Shown: positions 29,557 to 40,567, counted from the stretch's first letter. The stretch is 64,000 bases of DNA from Amycolatopsis oliviviridis (GCF_014654365.1 NZ_BNAY01000003.1:310001-374000); one strand, 5' to 3'. Notes: generated by a model from the letters alone, not told the origin. Numbers and translations: made by a program.

Positions 29557-31308
29557 TCAGAGGGGCGGCAGCCTGGGGGCGATCTCGCCGGCGAGCCGTT
29601 CCGCGGCCGGGCACATCTCCTCCGGCCGCTTGACCTTGTCCGAAACGTAGATCTCCACCGTCTCGATCATGGCACGACCGTCGCCGGTGAACGTCCGGTG
29701 CGGGATCTCCGCCTGACAAGCCTTCCACTCGGCCGAGACTTCGACGAAGGCTTCCCGCGATCCGAGAGCGACACGCCTGCCATCGTCCTGGAACGGTGCC
29801 CACTCCCGTTCGAACCGGATCGTCACCTCGGTCTCGCGATGGTTCCAGTAGCACTCCCAGTTGCCGAAGACCGGATCCGGCTTGGCCGGGCCACCGACGA
29901 TCGCCTGCGGCAGGTCCCCGCCCAGCACGCAGGCGTCGAGGCTCCCGAGCGTCCCGGCGGCGAAGGGCGCGGGACGGCGCTTGAGCGGCTCCCGGTTCAG
30001 CACCTCGGCCGCGTGCGCGGCGACCGGGTCGACGTAATCGCACAGGTGGGCGTGCCAGTTCTGGAGGTGCCGCGAGCGCACCTCGATCTGGTTGCCGTCC
30101 GGCAGCTCGATACCCCGCTGGCACTTCTCCTCGGTGTCGCTCGGCCACTCGCGCACACGCAGCTGTCCGGGCGCGGGCTTCTCCAGCATCGGCGACCCGG
30201 GAATCGTCAGTTCGAGCCGGACGTCGACGACATCGCCCTCGTCAGGGCTCAGCCGCACGAGGACACCGCAACCGTTGTAGTTGCCCATGGCGGAATTCAG
30301 CTGCGGAGTCCCGTACTGCTTCAGCACGGACGGGTCGACCAGCGCGCAGGGATCAGCCGTTCGCGGATCGCCGACCGAGTCCATCGGGGTCGTGGCGGCC
30401 GCGATCGACGCCGGTTCCCTCGTGACGTAGACCAGCCCGGCGGCCAGCACCAGCGCGGCCGCGACGGCTCCGATCGCGACGGCACGCCGGGGCATCCGGA
30501 ACCGTCGCGGCCGGACGGGAGCGGCGACGTCCGCGAACTCGGCCAGCAGTTCGGCGGCGCGGACGGCGTCCGGCCGCCCGGCGGGCCTGCGCCGCAGCAG
30601 CTCGGTCAGCACCGACGCCAGCGGCCCCGCCCGGCGGATCGGCTCCAGGGTGTACGAGGTCGCGCGCCGCAGCTGGACGAAGGGTCCGACGCTCGGGTCT
30701 CCCCACACCGAGGTGCCCTCGACGGCGGTGAACAGCGTCGCGCCGAGCGAGAACACGTCCGCGGCGGCGCCCGCCTGCTGCCCTTCGGCCATCTCGGGCG
30801 CGACGTAGCCGGGGGTCCCGACGTCGAGGCCGCCACCGGTCCGGGTGACCTCGGCCCACTGCGCGATCCCGAGGTCGGTGAGTTTGGCGGTGCCGTCCTC
30901 GGCCACCAGGACGTTGCCCGGTTTGAGGTCGCGATGGACCATGCCCTTCTCGTGCATCGCGGCGAGCGCCGCGGCGAGCTGGACGCCGATCTTCGCCACC
31001 TTGCCGGGCGAAAGCGGGCCGTCGGTGTCGATGATGTCGGCGAGGCTGCGCGAGGGCAGGTACTCCATGACGAGCCAGCGATCGTCACCGTCGATCACGG
31101 CGTCGAAAACGGTGACCACGTTCGGGTGATGCAGGCCCGCGCCGATCCGCGCCTCACGCCGGATCTGGCCGCTGTCCCCGGCCTGCGAGCGCTTGAGGGC
31201 GACGACCCGGCCCAGGTCCTGGTCGGTGGCACGCCAGACGACACCCATGCCCCCGGCGCCGATCCGCTCCTCCAAGCGGTAGCGCCCTGCGATCAGACGG
31301 TCACCCAT
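29557..31308 (-). CDS. Receptor-type Ser/Thr protein kinase with two-lobed extracellular domain
   Basis: A 583-residue PknB-family kinase. It has the Gly-rich loop GAGGMGVVW, K39, E52, HRDLKPGN with D127, and DLG (D145) in place of the usual DFG, then GTPGYVAPE. One TM helix lies near residues 280-300. The ~270-residue outer part has two repeats opening ADPCALVDPS and LDACVLGG, with paired cysteines and a final CPAAERLAGEIAPRLP helix, like DUF3558-type lipoproteins. The lipoprotein at 50623 shares this layout. The ligand is unknown. Confidence 0.92.
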   Translation of the reverse strand: MGDRLIAGRYRLEERIGAGGMGVVWRATDQDLGRVVALKRSQAGDSGQIRREARIGAGLHHPNVVTVFDAVIDGDDRWLVMEYLPSRSLADIIDTDGPLSPGKVAKIGVQLAAALAAMHEKGMVHRDLKPGNVLVAEDGTAKLTDLGIAQWAEVTRTGGGLDVGTPGYVAPEMAEGQQAGAAADVFSLGATLFTAVEGTSVWGDPSVGPFVQLRRATSYTLEPIRRAGPLASVLTELLRRRPAGRPDAVRAAELLAEFADVAAPVRPRRFRMPRRAVAIGAVAAALVLAAGLVYVTREPASIAAATTPMDSVGDPRTADPCALVDPSVLKQYGTPQLNSAMGNYNGCGVLVRLSPDEGDVVDVRLELTIPGSPMLEKPAPGQLRVREWPSDTEEKCQRGIELPDGNQIEVRSRHLQNWHAHLCDYVDPVAAHAAEVLNREPLKRRPAPFAAGTLGSLDACVLGGDLPQAIVGGPAKPDPVFGNWECYWNHRETEVTIRFEREWAPFQDDGRRVALGSREAFVEVSAEWKACQAEIPHRTFTGDGRAMIETVEIYVSDKVKRPEEMCPAAERLAGEIAPRLPPL

Positions 31309-31325
31309 GCGGGGAGTATATGAGG

Positions 31326-33325
<2,000 letters not shown>

Positions 33326-33343
33326 CTAGCCGGACACGAAAAA

Positions 33344-33382
33344 GGCGCGTGCCTTGCCTCGGTGTGAGGCAGGGCACGCGCC
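33344..33382 (-). terminator. Intrinsic terminator downstream of ctaD
   Basis: A 17-bp-arm hairpin at 33344-33360 and 33366-33382 with loop GGTGT. On the minus strand the stem is followed by CTTTTTCG, a U-tract, giving a standard rho-independent terminator 17 nt after the ctaD stop. It separates ctaD from serB transcription. Confidence 0.85.
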
Positions 33383-33398
33383 ATTTCCGCTTATCGGG

Positions 33399-35177
33399 TC
33401 ACTGCTCGCTGGCGTTGTCCTTGGAGTGATCACCCGGCATGGCCGCCTCGGTGAGCACCTGGGACGGCGCACGGTGGGTGTTGACCTTCTGCTTCCCGAA
33501 GAAGCCGATCTCACCCTCCTTGTGGATGCGCTCGACCATATGCGGATAGTGCAGCTCGAACGCGGGGCGCTCGGACCGGATCCGGGGCAGCTCGGTGAAG
33601 TTGTGCCGCGGCGGCGGGCAGGACGTCGCCCATTCGAGCGAGTTGCCGTAGCCCCACGGGTCGTCCACCGTGACGATCTCGCCGTACCGGTAGCTCTTGA
33701 AGACGTTCCAGATGAACGGCAGCGTCGAGGCACCGAGGATGTACGCGCCGATCGTGGAGATCGTGTTCAGCGTGGTGAACCCGTCGGACTGCAGGTAGTC
33801 CGCGTACCGGCGCGGCATGCCTTCGGCACCCAGCCAGTGCTGCACGAGGAACGTGGCGTGGAAGCCGATGAACGTGGTCCAGAAGTGCCACTTGCCGAGC
33901 TTCTCGTCCATCATGCGACCGGTGATCTTCGGGAACCAGAAGTAGATCCCGGCGAACGTGGCGAACACGATCGTGCCGTAGAGCACGTAATGGAAGTGCG
34001 CGACGACGAAGTAGCTGTCGGACACGTGGAAGTCGATCGCCGGCGCGGCCAGCATGATGCCGGTCAGCCCGCCGAAGAGGAACGTGACGATGAAGCCCAT
34101 CGAGAAGATCATCGGCGTCTCGAAGGACAGCTGGCCCTTCCACATCGTGCCGATCCAGTTGAAGAACTTCACGCCGGTCGGGACCGCGATCAGGAAGGTC
34201 ATGAAGGAGAAGAACGGCAGCAGCACGGCGCCGGTCGCGTACATGTGGTGCGCCCACACGGCCACCGACAGCGCGGCGATCGCCAGCGTCGCCCAGACCA
34301 GGCCCTTGTACCCGAAGATCGGCTTGCGGCTGAAGACCGGGAAGATCTCCGACACGATCCCGAAGAACGGTAGGGCGACGATATAGACCTCTGGATGGCC
34401 GAAGAACCAGAACAGGTGTTGCCAGAGGATCACGCCGCCGTTCGCGGGGTCGAACACATGCGCCCCGAGATGCCGGTCCGCCAGCAGGCCCATCAGCGCC
34501 GCGGTCAGGATCGGGAACGCCAGCAGGATCAGGATGCTGGTGACCAGGATGTTCCAGGTGAAGATCGGCATCCGGTACATCGTCATGCCCGGGGCGCGCA
34601 GGCAGACCACCGTGGTGATCATGTTGACGCCACCGAGGATGGTGCCGAGACCCGACACGACCAGACCGGAGATCCACAGGTCGGCGCCGACGCCGGGCGA
34701 GTGGATGGCGTCCGACAGCGGGGTGTAGGCGAACCAGCCGAAGTCGGCGGCGCCACCCGGGGTCAGGAAGCCGGACATCACGATCAGGCCGCCGAAGAGA
34801 TACAGCCAGTACGAGAACGCGTTCAGCCGCGGGAAGGCCACGTCGGGCGAACCGATCTGCAGCGGCAGCACGAAGTTCGCGAATCCGAAGAGGATCGGCG
34901 TCGCGTACAGCAGCAGCATGATCGTGCCGTGCATCGTGAACAGCTGGTTGTACTGCTCCTGCGAAAGGAACTGCTGCCCGGGACGCGCCAGCTCGGAGCG
35001 GATCAGCATCGCCATCGCGCCGCCCACCATGAAGAAGGCGAACGACGTGACCAGGTACATGATGCCGATTTGCTTGTGGTCCGTCGTGCGGAACAACCGC
35101 AGCAGGTACGAACCCTTAACCGACTCGCGCGCGGGATACGGGCGCGTGGCGATCGGCTTGGGGGCTACGGCCGTCAC
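33399..35177 (-). CDS. ctaD: Cytochrome c oxidase subunit I (aa3 type)
   Basis: A 592-residue, ~12-TM heme-copper oxidase subunit. Visible elements are [16 protein letters not shown] (heme a ligand), [22 protein letters not shown] (CuB His and cross-linked Tyr), HHMYATG and [16 protein letters not shown]. It reduces O2 and pumps protons. GTG at 35177 follows GGAGGCAGGA; a GTG five codons earlier is less likely because it lies before that Shine-Dalgarno sequence. Other oxidase genes (ctaC, ctaE) are not nearby, as is usual in actinobacteria. Confidence 0.96.
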   Translation of the reverse strand: MTAVAPKPIATRPYPARESVKGSYLLRLFRTTDHKQIGIMYLVTSFAFFMVGGAMAMLIRSELARPGQQFLSQEQYNQLFTMHGTIMLLLYATPILFGFANFVLPLQIGSPDVAFPRLNAFSYWLYLFGGLIVMSGFLTPGGAADFGWFAYTPLSDAIHSPGVGADLWISGLVVSGLGTILGGVNMITTVVCLRAPGMTMYRMPIFTWNILVTSILILLAFPILTAALMGLLADRHLGAHVFDPANGGVILWQHLFWFFGHPEVYIVALPFFGIVSEIFPVFSRKPIFGYKGLVWATLAIAALSVAVWAHHMYATGAVLLPFFSFMTFLIAVPTGVKFFNWIGTMWKGQLSFETPMIFSMGFIVTFLFGGLTGIMLAAPAIDFHVSDSYFVVAHFHYVLYGTIVFATFAGIYFWFPKITGRMMDEKLGKWHFWTTFIGFHATFLVQHWLGAEGMPRRYADYLQSDGFTTLNTISTIGAYILGASTLPFIWNVFKSYRYGEIVTVDDPWGYGNSLEWATSCPPPRHNFTELPRIRSERPAFELHYPHMVERIHKEGEIGFFGKQKVNTHRAPSQVLTEAAMPGDHSKDNASEQ

Positions 35178-35312
35178 TCCTGCCTCCAACACTCAAACCT
35201 TGTGGTGGTCAATGTTCTGCCGTCGGCCGGGTTCGGGACCCATTTCGGCGGCTAGTGGGGATCGTAGCCCTCACTACCGACCGTCGCGCGCACCGGCTGG
35301 CAAGATCGCGTC

Positions 35313-36152
35313 GTGACCGACCACTACACACGCGAGGGAGTGGCCGCGGCCATCGCTGTCGGTGACCGGTTCGGGCTTCCGACCGGGGCTCCCGAGGTCC
35401 TGCATTTCAAGTCGAACGTGCTGGTGAGGCTGGGTCCGGTGGTGGCGCGGGTGCCGGGCACGACGCGCTTCGCCCGTCCGTCCCCAGAGGACTGGCTCAC
35501 GCGCGACGTCGAGCTGTCGAGGTACCTCACGGAAAGTGATGTGCTCGTCGTCTCACCCACCACGGATCCCCCGGCCGGACCGCATTTCGCCGACGGCCTG
35601 CCGGTCACTCTCTGGCACTACACGCCGCACGAGCCGGGCCACACCCTGTCTCCGCGCGAGGTGGCGGTTTCGCTCGCCCGGGTGCACGCCGCGCTCGCGG
35701 ACTACCCCGGTGAGCTGCCCGAACTCGGACCGGTCCGTGAACTCCGGACCCTGCTCGACCGGAGCGGCTCGCTCCTGGGCGACGCCGCGCCCCGGCTGTA
35801 CGAAGAACTCGAACGGGTCGCGGCCGCCCTGCCGGCGGAGGACGCCAGGCCGCTGCACGGTGACGCCCATCGGGGGAACGTCGTCGCGACGGCGGCCGGG
35901 CCGTGCTGGCTGGACTTCGAGGACACCTGGCGCGGACCGCTCGGCTGGGACCTCGGCGTGCTGTACGCGGAGGCCGGGCGCGAGACCTTGGACGCGTACC
36001 CGGCGGACGTCGCGCCCTCGTCGCTGGAGCCGTTCATCGCGGTGCGGCGGTTGTTCGAGCTCCCTTGGCGGTTCGTGATCGCGCAGCGGTTCCCGGAGCG
36101 GCTCGGGGAAGCCGAAGCGGCCCTGGAGCGCTACTTCTCCTCTCGCAATTAG
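35313..36152 (+). CDS. Aminoglycoside phosphotransferase (APH)-family kinase-like protein
   Basis: A 279-residue protein with the APH catalytic loop LHGDAHRGNVVAT and the metal-binding LDFEDTWRGPLGWDLG. The N lobe is short. The family includes antibiotic, choline and other small-molecule kinases; nothing here identifies the substrate, and resistance should not be assumed. GTG at 35313 begins 135 nt from the divergent ctaD. Its TAG stop (36150-36152) is supplied by the left arm of a family B palindrome. Confidence 0.85.
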   Translation: MTDHYTREGVAAAIAVGDRFGLPTGAPEVLHFKSNVLVRLGPVVARVPGTTRFARPSPEDWLTRDVELSRYLTESDVLVVSPTTDPPAGPHFADGLPVTLWHYTPHEPGHTLSPREVAVSLARVHAALADYPGELPELGPVRELRTLLDRSGSLLGDAAPRLYEELERVAAALPAEDARPLHGDAHRGNVVATAAGPCWLDFEDTWRGPLGWDLGVLYAEAGRETLDAYPADVAPSSLEPFIAVRRLFELPWRFVIAQRFPERLGEAEAALERYFSSRN

Positions 36153-36208
36153 TCCTCTGAATGCGGTGGTTGGCGATACGAACTACCGCATTCAGAGGAC
36201 TAAATGCG
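36144..36208. repeat. Intergenic palindrome, family B, containing the upstream stop codon
   Basis: Outer arms CGCAATTAGTCCTCTGAATGC / GCATTCAGAGGACTAAATGCG with an imperfect centre. It starts inside the last codons of the phosphotransferase gene and provides its TAG stop, and it ends 4 nt before the stop of the convergent glycosyltransferase. It is a terminator-like element. Confidence 0.8.
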
Positions 36209-36212
36209 GAGG

Positions 36213-37421
36213 TCAGGCGGCCGCCATCAGGAGTTTCGCCGCCACATCGACGCCGTCCGTCCGCACCTCGCCACCGACCTGACGCGCCCGCTCGGCGACG
36301 TCGGGCCGGAGCACCTCCTCCAACGCGAGCGTCAGCGCTTCGGCGGACGGTTCCCCCGTGATCGACGTCCCCACCCCGAGGTCGCGGACGCGCCGCGCGA
36401 AGTACGGCTGGTCGAACATCTGCGGAACGAGCACCTGCGGCACCCCGGCCCGGGTCGCCGCCGTGGTCGTCCCGGCGCCGCCGTGGTGCACGACCGCCGC
36501 GACGCGCGGGAAGAGCGCCTGCTGGTTGACGTCCCCGATGGCGAGACAGTCGGGCTCGTCGTCGATCAGCGCCAGATCGGTCCAGCCGCGGAACACGACC
36601 GCCCGCCGTCCGTGCGCCCTCGCCGCCTCGATCATCGCCTTCGCGATCTCCTCCGGCGCGCGGATGCTCCCGAATCCGAAGTAGACCGGCGGCTCCCCGT
36701 CGCCGAGGAACGCCTCCAGTTCCGGGGACAGCGGACTCCGGTCCGGCAGGATCCAGGCCCCGGTCTGGTGCACGTCGAGCGCCGACGGTCCCCGCCACGG
36801 CGCCAGCACCGGATCGGCGGCCAGCCACGGGGCCTCGGTGAAGATGTGCCCGCGGACGTCGTCGACCGGCGGCAGGCCGAGCAGTTTCCGCTGCGCGCCG
36901 AGCACGCCGGCCCACTGCTCGTTCCACCGTTCCGCGTCGTCGGCCCACAAAGCCGGGATGGTGGCGCCGGGATCCTTCGGCGCCCATCCCGCGAAAACGG
37001 GCGGACGATGGTGCAGAGAAGGCAGCGTTATCGGACAATAGGCGGTGAAGAAATAGGGAATGCCTTTTCGCTCGGCCACCGAATGGGCGGCGATGTTCAA
37101 CGCCATTCCCGCGACTACGGCGTCGCAGCCTTCGGCCACTTCCGGCATGGTCGCGAACTGGCCGACGACCATGGCCTCGGCCATCTCGCGCCGCCCCTCG
37201 GGGGTGGCCATCGCCTTGGTCATCGCGGAGTCCGGCTTCGCGGTCGACCGGAGTTCCGGCCCCAGCGGGGCGAAGGGAATCCCGAGACCTTCGGCCCAGT
37301 CCCGGAAATCCGGCGGCGCGCAGAGCCGGACCTCCTGGCCGAGTTCCCGCAATCGCACCGCCAGCGCCACCAGCGGCTGTACCTCACCCCTGGTCCCGAT
37401 CGTGGACAGGAGTACACGCAT
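36213..37421 (-). CDS. GT1-family glycosyltransferase, glycopeptide-antibiotic type
   Basis: A 402-residue GT-B enzyme. It opens MRVLLSTIGTRGEVQPLVAL, then RLCAPPDFRDWAEGLGIPFAPLGPE, very like the Gtf enzymes that sugar-decorate vancomycin-class aglycones. The C-terminal donor motif is HHGGAGTTTAATRAGVPQVLVPQMFDQPYFA. ATG at 37421 follows AAGGGGGAT. No biosynthetic gene cluster is around it, so it may modify a host or foreign compound such as a macrolide, flavonoid or lipid, or be a detoxification enzyme. Confidence 0.9.
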   Translation of the reverse strand: MRVLLSTIGTRGEVQPLVALAVRLRELGQEVRLCAPPDFRDWAEGLGIPFAPLGPELRSTAKPDSAMTKAMATPEGRREMAEAMVVGQFATMPEVAEGCDAVVAGMALNIAAHSVAERKGIPYFFTAYCPITLPSLHHRPPVFAGWAPKDPGATIPALWADDAERWNEQWAGVLGAQRKLLGLPPVDDVRGHIFTEAPWLAADPVLAPWRGPSALDVHQTGAWILPDRSPLSPELEAFLGDGEPPVYFGFGSIRAPEEIAKAMIEAARAHGRRAVVFRGWTDLALIDDEPDCLAIGDVNQQALFPRVAAVVHHGGAGTTTAATRAGVPQVLVPQMFDQPYFARRVRDLGVGTSITGEPSAEALTLALEEVLRPDVAERARQVGGEVRTDGVDVAAKLLMAAA

Positions 37422-37531
37422 GGGAATCCCCCTTCGGCGAATACGTGAAGGCACGAATTGTGGACCGGGAATGGGGGCTTGCCGCAAGTCCCCCTGTCCG
37501 CTATACCTTTGAAGGGGCAGGAAAGCGTTTC

Positions 37532-38269
37532 TTACGCGGGGTACCACCCCAAGATCGCCTCGACGACTCCGGCCGGATCCTCCAGCGGCGTCAGATGTCC
37601 CGCCTCCGGCAGCACGACCAGTGTCGCGTCCGGCAGTGTTTCCACCAGCGTGTTCGCCGCTTCCAACGGGGTCAGGGCGTCCTCTTCGCCGACCACGACC
37701 AGCGCCGGAACGTCCGCCGCGCGCAGCGTTTCGAGCGAATCGGGCCGGGTCGCCATCGCACGCGCCGCCCACGCGATCCCCGCCGGCGGCTGCGTCGTGA
37801 TCAGTTCTCGAAGCCGCTCCGCGACTTCGGGTGCGGCCTTTCCGGCGAGCAGCCCGGGCGTGACTGCTTCGGGCATCCATCCGGCGCCTTCCGCCTCGAC
37901 CCTGGCCGCGACGTCGTGCCGGGCCCGCACGGCCTCAGGGGTGTCGGCCGTCGCCTTCGTGTCGATGAACACGAGCCCGCCCACGCGTTCCGGGGCGAGC
38001 CGCAGCACCGCCATCGTCAGGTAGCCGCCCATCGAGCAACCACCGAGGACGACCTTCTCCAGTCCGAGCCGGTCGAGCAGCGCCACGACATCGCGGGCGG
38101 CGTCGTCCAGGTCCGGCTCCCGGTCGGTTTCCGGCAGCGGGCTGCGGCCGAGGCCGCGCTGGTCGGGGGTGATCAGCCGCAGGCGTTCGCCGAGGGGCGC
38201 CCGCACCCCGTCCCACATCCGGGCGTCGACGGGAAAGGCGTGCAGCAATACCAGCGGGAGATCCTTCAT
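37532..38269 (-). CDS. Alpha/beta hydrolase
   Basis: A 245-residue hydrolase of the 3-oxoadipate enol-lactonase/esterase kind. It has LVLLHAFPVDARMWDGV, the nucleophile elbow GGCSMGGYLTMA, an aspartate in VVVGEEDALTPLEAAN and histidine in LPEAGHLTPLEDP. The real substrate cannot be told. ATG at 38269 starts MKDLPLVLLHAF; it is divergent from the GNAT gene across 40 nt and shares a strand with the glycosyltransferase, 110 nt upstream of its start. Confidence 0.88.
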   Translation of the reverse strand: MKDLPLVLLHAFPVDARMWDGVRAPLGERLRLITPDQRGLGRSPLPETDREPDLDDAARDVVALLDRLGLEKVVLGGCSMGGYLTMAVLRLAPERVGGLVFIDTKATADTPEAVRARHDVAARVEAEGAGWMPEAVTPGLLAGKAAPEVAERLRELITTQPPAGIAWAARAMATRPDSLETLRAADVPALVVVGEEDALTPLEAANTLVETLPDATLVVLPEAGHLTPLEDPAGVVEAILGWYPA

Positions 38270-38309
38270 GGCGATAATTCTGTCGCACCCCCGCGCTACC
38301 GTCAGATCC

Positions 38310-38810
38310 GTGCTGACAGAGATCAAGACGGAGAGGTTGCTGCTGCGGCGGCTGCGCGAGGCGGACCGCGAGAACATCGTCGCGCTGCAGGCCGATCCGG
38401 AGACGAACAAGTTCAACCCGGTGCCGCACACCGTCGAGGGCGCGAACGAGCTCTACGACGCCTGGCTGAAGCAGTGGGCCGAGCACGGATTCGGCTATCT
38501 CACGGTGTCCGCTTTGGACGATCCCGAGGTGATCCTCGGCTTCGGTGGCGTCCGGTATCACGAATGGAACGGCGAGCGCGTGCTGAACCTCGCGTACCGC
38601 TTCTGGCCGTCCACCTGGGGCAAAGGCTACGCGACGGAGATGGCGGCCGCCGTCGTCGACTGGGCCGAGCGGGAGATCCCCGATGTCCCGGTGATCGCCA
38701 ACATCATGGTGTCCAACGAACCGTCGGTCCGGGTCGCCGAACGGCTCGGTTTCAAGGTCCACACGGAGGAGGAATACGAGGGAGAGCCTTCACTGCACCT
38801 GCGACGCTGA
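38310..38810 (+). CDS. GNAT family N-acetyltransferase (RimJ-like)
   Basis: A 166-residue acetyltransferase of the Acetyltransf_3 group: IKTERLLLRRLREADRENI, GFGGVRYHEW, the acetyl-CoA loop FWPSTWGKGYATEMAAAVVDWA, and ANIMVSNEPSVRVAERLGF. This group acetylates ribosomal protein N termini or small molecules; the substrate is unknown. GTG at 38310 is chosen to match the family start. It is convergent with the 38822 gene, with only 11 nt between them. Confidence 0.88.
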   Translation: MLTEIKTERLLLRRLREADRENIVALQADPETNKFNPVPHTVEGANELYDAWLKQWAEHGFGYLTVSALDDPEVILGFGGVRYHEWNGERVLNLAYRFWPSTWGKGYATEMAAAVVDWAEREIPDVPVIANIMVSNEPSVRVAERLGFKVHTEEEYEGEPSLHLRR

Positions 38811-38821
38811 ACCTTCGGCGT

Positions 38822-39109
38822 TCACCAGCGGCCCGGGCGGCGCCGGGACCGCGCTTCCCAGCACGGTTTGTGCCAATGGCGGCGGTCGGCGACCCCGCCG
38901 GTGTCGTCGGCGGGCCAGACGACCAGATGCGGGGTCCCCGGCCGGATCTCGTGGTCACAGCCGGGACAGCGGTAGTCCTTGGTGGCCTGCGCGCCGGGCA
39001 CCGTCCGGACCAGCCATTCCCCATCGGTGGCCGATTCGGAGCGCGCCCAGCCGGTGGACGCGCCGAGGTCGGGTCGCCCACCGCGGTCGGGCCGATTACG
39101 TCGTGGCAC
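38822..39109 (-). CDS. Conserved actinobacterial zinc-ribbon-like protein
   Basis: A 95-residue basic protein. A CPGC motif (TKDYRCPGCDHEIRPGTPHLVVWP) and a later HWHKPCWEA give a likely four-ligand zinc site. Similar ~100-residue proteins occur across mycobacteria and streptomycetes and are often mislabelled ATP/GTP-binding. The start is uncertain: GTG at 39109 gives PRRNRPDRGG, matching homologues as I recall them. It is convergent with the GNAT gene and follows the AraC gene on the same strand. Confidence 0.75.
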   Translation of the reverse strand: MPRRNRPDRGGRPDLGASTGWARSESATDGEWLVRTVPGAQATKDYRCPGCDHEIRPGTPHLVVWPADDTGGVADRRHWHKPCWEARSRRRPGRW

Positions 39110-39135
39110 CCCGAAACCGTAACCGGCGACCTGGT

Positions 39136-39888
39136 TCAGCCGTCGAAGTAGGCGCCCGGCGTCACACCGACCGCCCGGCGGAAGGCGACGACGAACGCGC
39201 TCGGCGAGGAGTAGCCGATCCGGCGCGAGACCGCGGTCAGCGGCAGGCCCTCGGCCAGCAGCGGCAGCGACGCGCGCAACCGGGCCTGCACCCGCCACGC
39301 GCCGAACGTCGTCCGGCATTCGGCGAGGAACAGCCGCGCGAGCGTGCGTTCACTCGCGCCCGCGTCGTGCGTGAAATCCGCGAGCCCGCGGCGGTCCGCC
39401 GGATCGGCGATCACCGCCCGCGCGACGGTCAGCGCCCGTTCGTCGGACGGCATCGGCACGGTGATCGGCACGACGTCCACGGGTTCGAGCAGGTCGAAGG
39501 CGACGGCTTCGGCCCGGCGGCGCGCGTCGTCGGTCAGGTCGGCCGAGCCGAGGTGCTCCAGCAGTTCCCGCAGCAGCGGCCGGACGGCGACGAGCGTCGG
39601 CGCGGGCCAGCGCACCGGGCAACGGTCCTGGGCGGCGTAGATCCCCCGCAGCACGGTCTGCGCGGTGGCGCCGGTCCGGTGGACGACACCGGCGGGGATC
39701 CACAGCGCCCGCGTCGGCGGCAGCACCCAGTGCCGTTCGCCGACGTTGACGCTCAGGATCCCGCGTGCCGCCCAGGCGAGCTGGTGGCCGTCGTGCTCGT
39801 GCCACGGGAGCCAGGTACCCGCGGGGAGGTCCATCTCGCCGAGCACCATCGCCGTCGACATCGGCGGAAGGAGTCCGATATGCGACAT
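39136..39888 (-). CDS. AraC family transcriptional regulator with N-terminal cupin
   Basis: A 250-residue regulator. An AraC-type cupin covers about residues 1-90 (GTWLPWHEHDGHQLAWAARG, LPPTRALWIPAGVVHRT). The C-terminal double HTH contains DAGASERTLARLFLAECRTTFGAWR and AVSRRIGYSSPSAFVVAFRRAVGVTPGAYF. It probably senses a small molecule and controls itself and the divergent methyltransferase, which starts 45 nt away. ATG at 39888 is used; GTG one codon upstream is possible. Confidence 0.9.
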   Translation of the reverse strand: MSHIGLLPPMSTAMVLGEMDLPAGTWLPWHEHDGHQLAWAARGILSVNVGERHWVLPPTRALWIPAGVVHRTGATAQTVLRGIYAAQDRCPVRWPAPTLVAVRPLLRELLEHLGSADLTDDARRRAEAVAFDLLEPVDVVPITVPMPSDERALTVARAVIADPADRRGLADFTHDAGASERTLARLFLAECRTTFGAWRVQARLRASLPLLAEGLPLTAVSRRIGYSSPSAFVVAFRRAVGVTPGAYFDG

Positions 39889-39933
39889 CACTTGGCAGCC
39901 TATCGCCTACCGGTCACCGTTAGCGTCGGATCC

Positions 39934-40503
39934 ATGCCGATGAACCTGGTGCACCGCAAACTCTGCAGTTCCGCGCTGTGGGCGAAGGCCGTCGCCGCCG
40001 AGATGCCGGGCAACATCGCCGGTCACGACCTCGGCGACTCCGTACTGGAGATCGGGCCCGGCTTCGGCGCGACCACCCGGGCGCTCGTCGGGCTCGTCCC
40101 GCGGCTCACCGCCATCGAGATCGACGAGGCTTCGGCCGTCCTCCTGAAGCGTGAATTCGACGGCCGGGTGCGGATCGTCCAAGGCGACGGGGCCGCGATG
40201 CCCTTCGAGGACGGCGAGTTCTCGTCGGTCGTCTGCTTCACGATGCTGCACCACGTGCCGACGGTGGCACTCCAGGATTCGATCTTCGCCGAGGCGTTCC
40301 GCGTGCTCCGTCCCGGCGGTGTCCTGCGCGCGATCGACAGCCTGGAGAGCCTGCCGTTCCGGCTCCTCCACATCGGCGACACGATGAACACGCTCGACCC
40401 GGTTTCGGTCTGGCCCCGGCTCACCGACGCCGGCTTCACCGACATCAAGGTCGATCACGTCCCGAAGCGCTCCGTGAGCTTCTCGGCCCGGAAACCCGCC
40501 TGA
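39934..40503 (+). CDS. Class I SAM-dependent methyltransferase
   Basis: A 189-residue methyltransferase (methyltransf_11 type). The SAM loop is VLEIGPGFGATTRALV, the acidic ribose site AIEIDEASAV, and post-motifs are VCFTMLHHVP and FRVLRPGGVLRAID. The family includes small-molecule and phospholipid methyltransferases; the target is unknown. The shared short promoter with the AraC regulator suggests inducible expression. A family B palindrome begins right after the TGA. Confidence 0.88.
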   Translation: MPMNLVHRKLCSSALWAKAVAAEMPGNIAGHDLGDSVLEIGPGFGATTRALVGLVPRLTAIEIDEASAVLLKREFDGRVRIVQGDGAAMPFEDGEFSSVVCFTMLHHVPTVALQDSIFAEAFRVLRPGGVLRAIDSLESLPFRLLHIGDTMNTLDPVSVWPRLTDAGFTDIKVDHVPKRSVSFSARKPA

Positions 40504-40567
40504 CGCGTTTCGTCCTCTGAATGCGGTAGTTGCACGCGCAAGGACCGCATTCAGAGGACGAAACGCG
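40504..40567. repeat. Intergenic palindrome, family B
   Basis: Outer arms CGCGTTTCGTCCTCTGAATGC / GCATTCAGAGGACGAAACGCG around an imperfect centre. It starts directly after the methyltransferase TGA and ends 3 nt before the stop of the convergent phosphodiesterase, filling the whole gap, exactly as the copy at 24969 does. Confidence 0.85.

Noticed and set aside
28834..31323. Long plus-strand frame running through a family A palindrome and opposite the kinase
   Set aside because: It is antisense shadow coding. The kinase on the other strand has all catalytic motifs.
35313..36152. Aminoglycoside resistance gene
   Set aside because: Only the generic APH fold motifs are present. No feature ties it to a known aminoglycoside kinase class, so resistance is not claimed.
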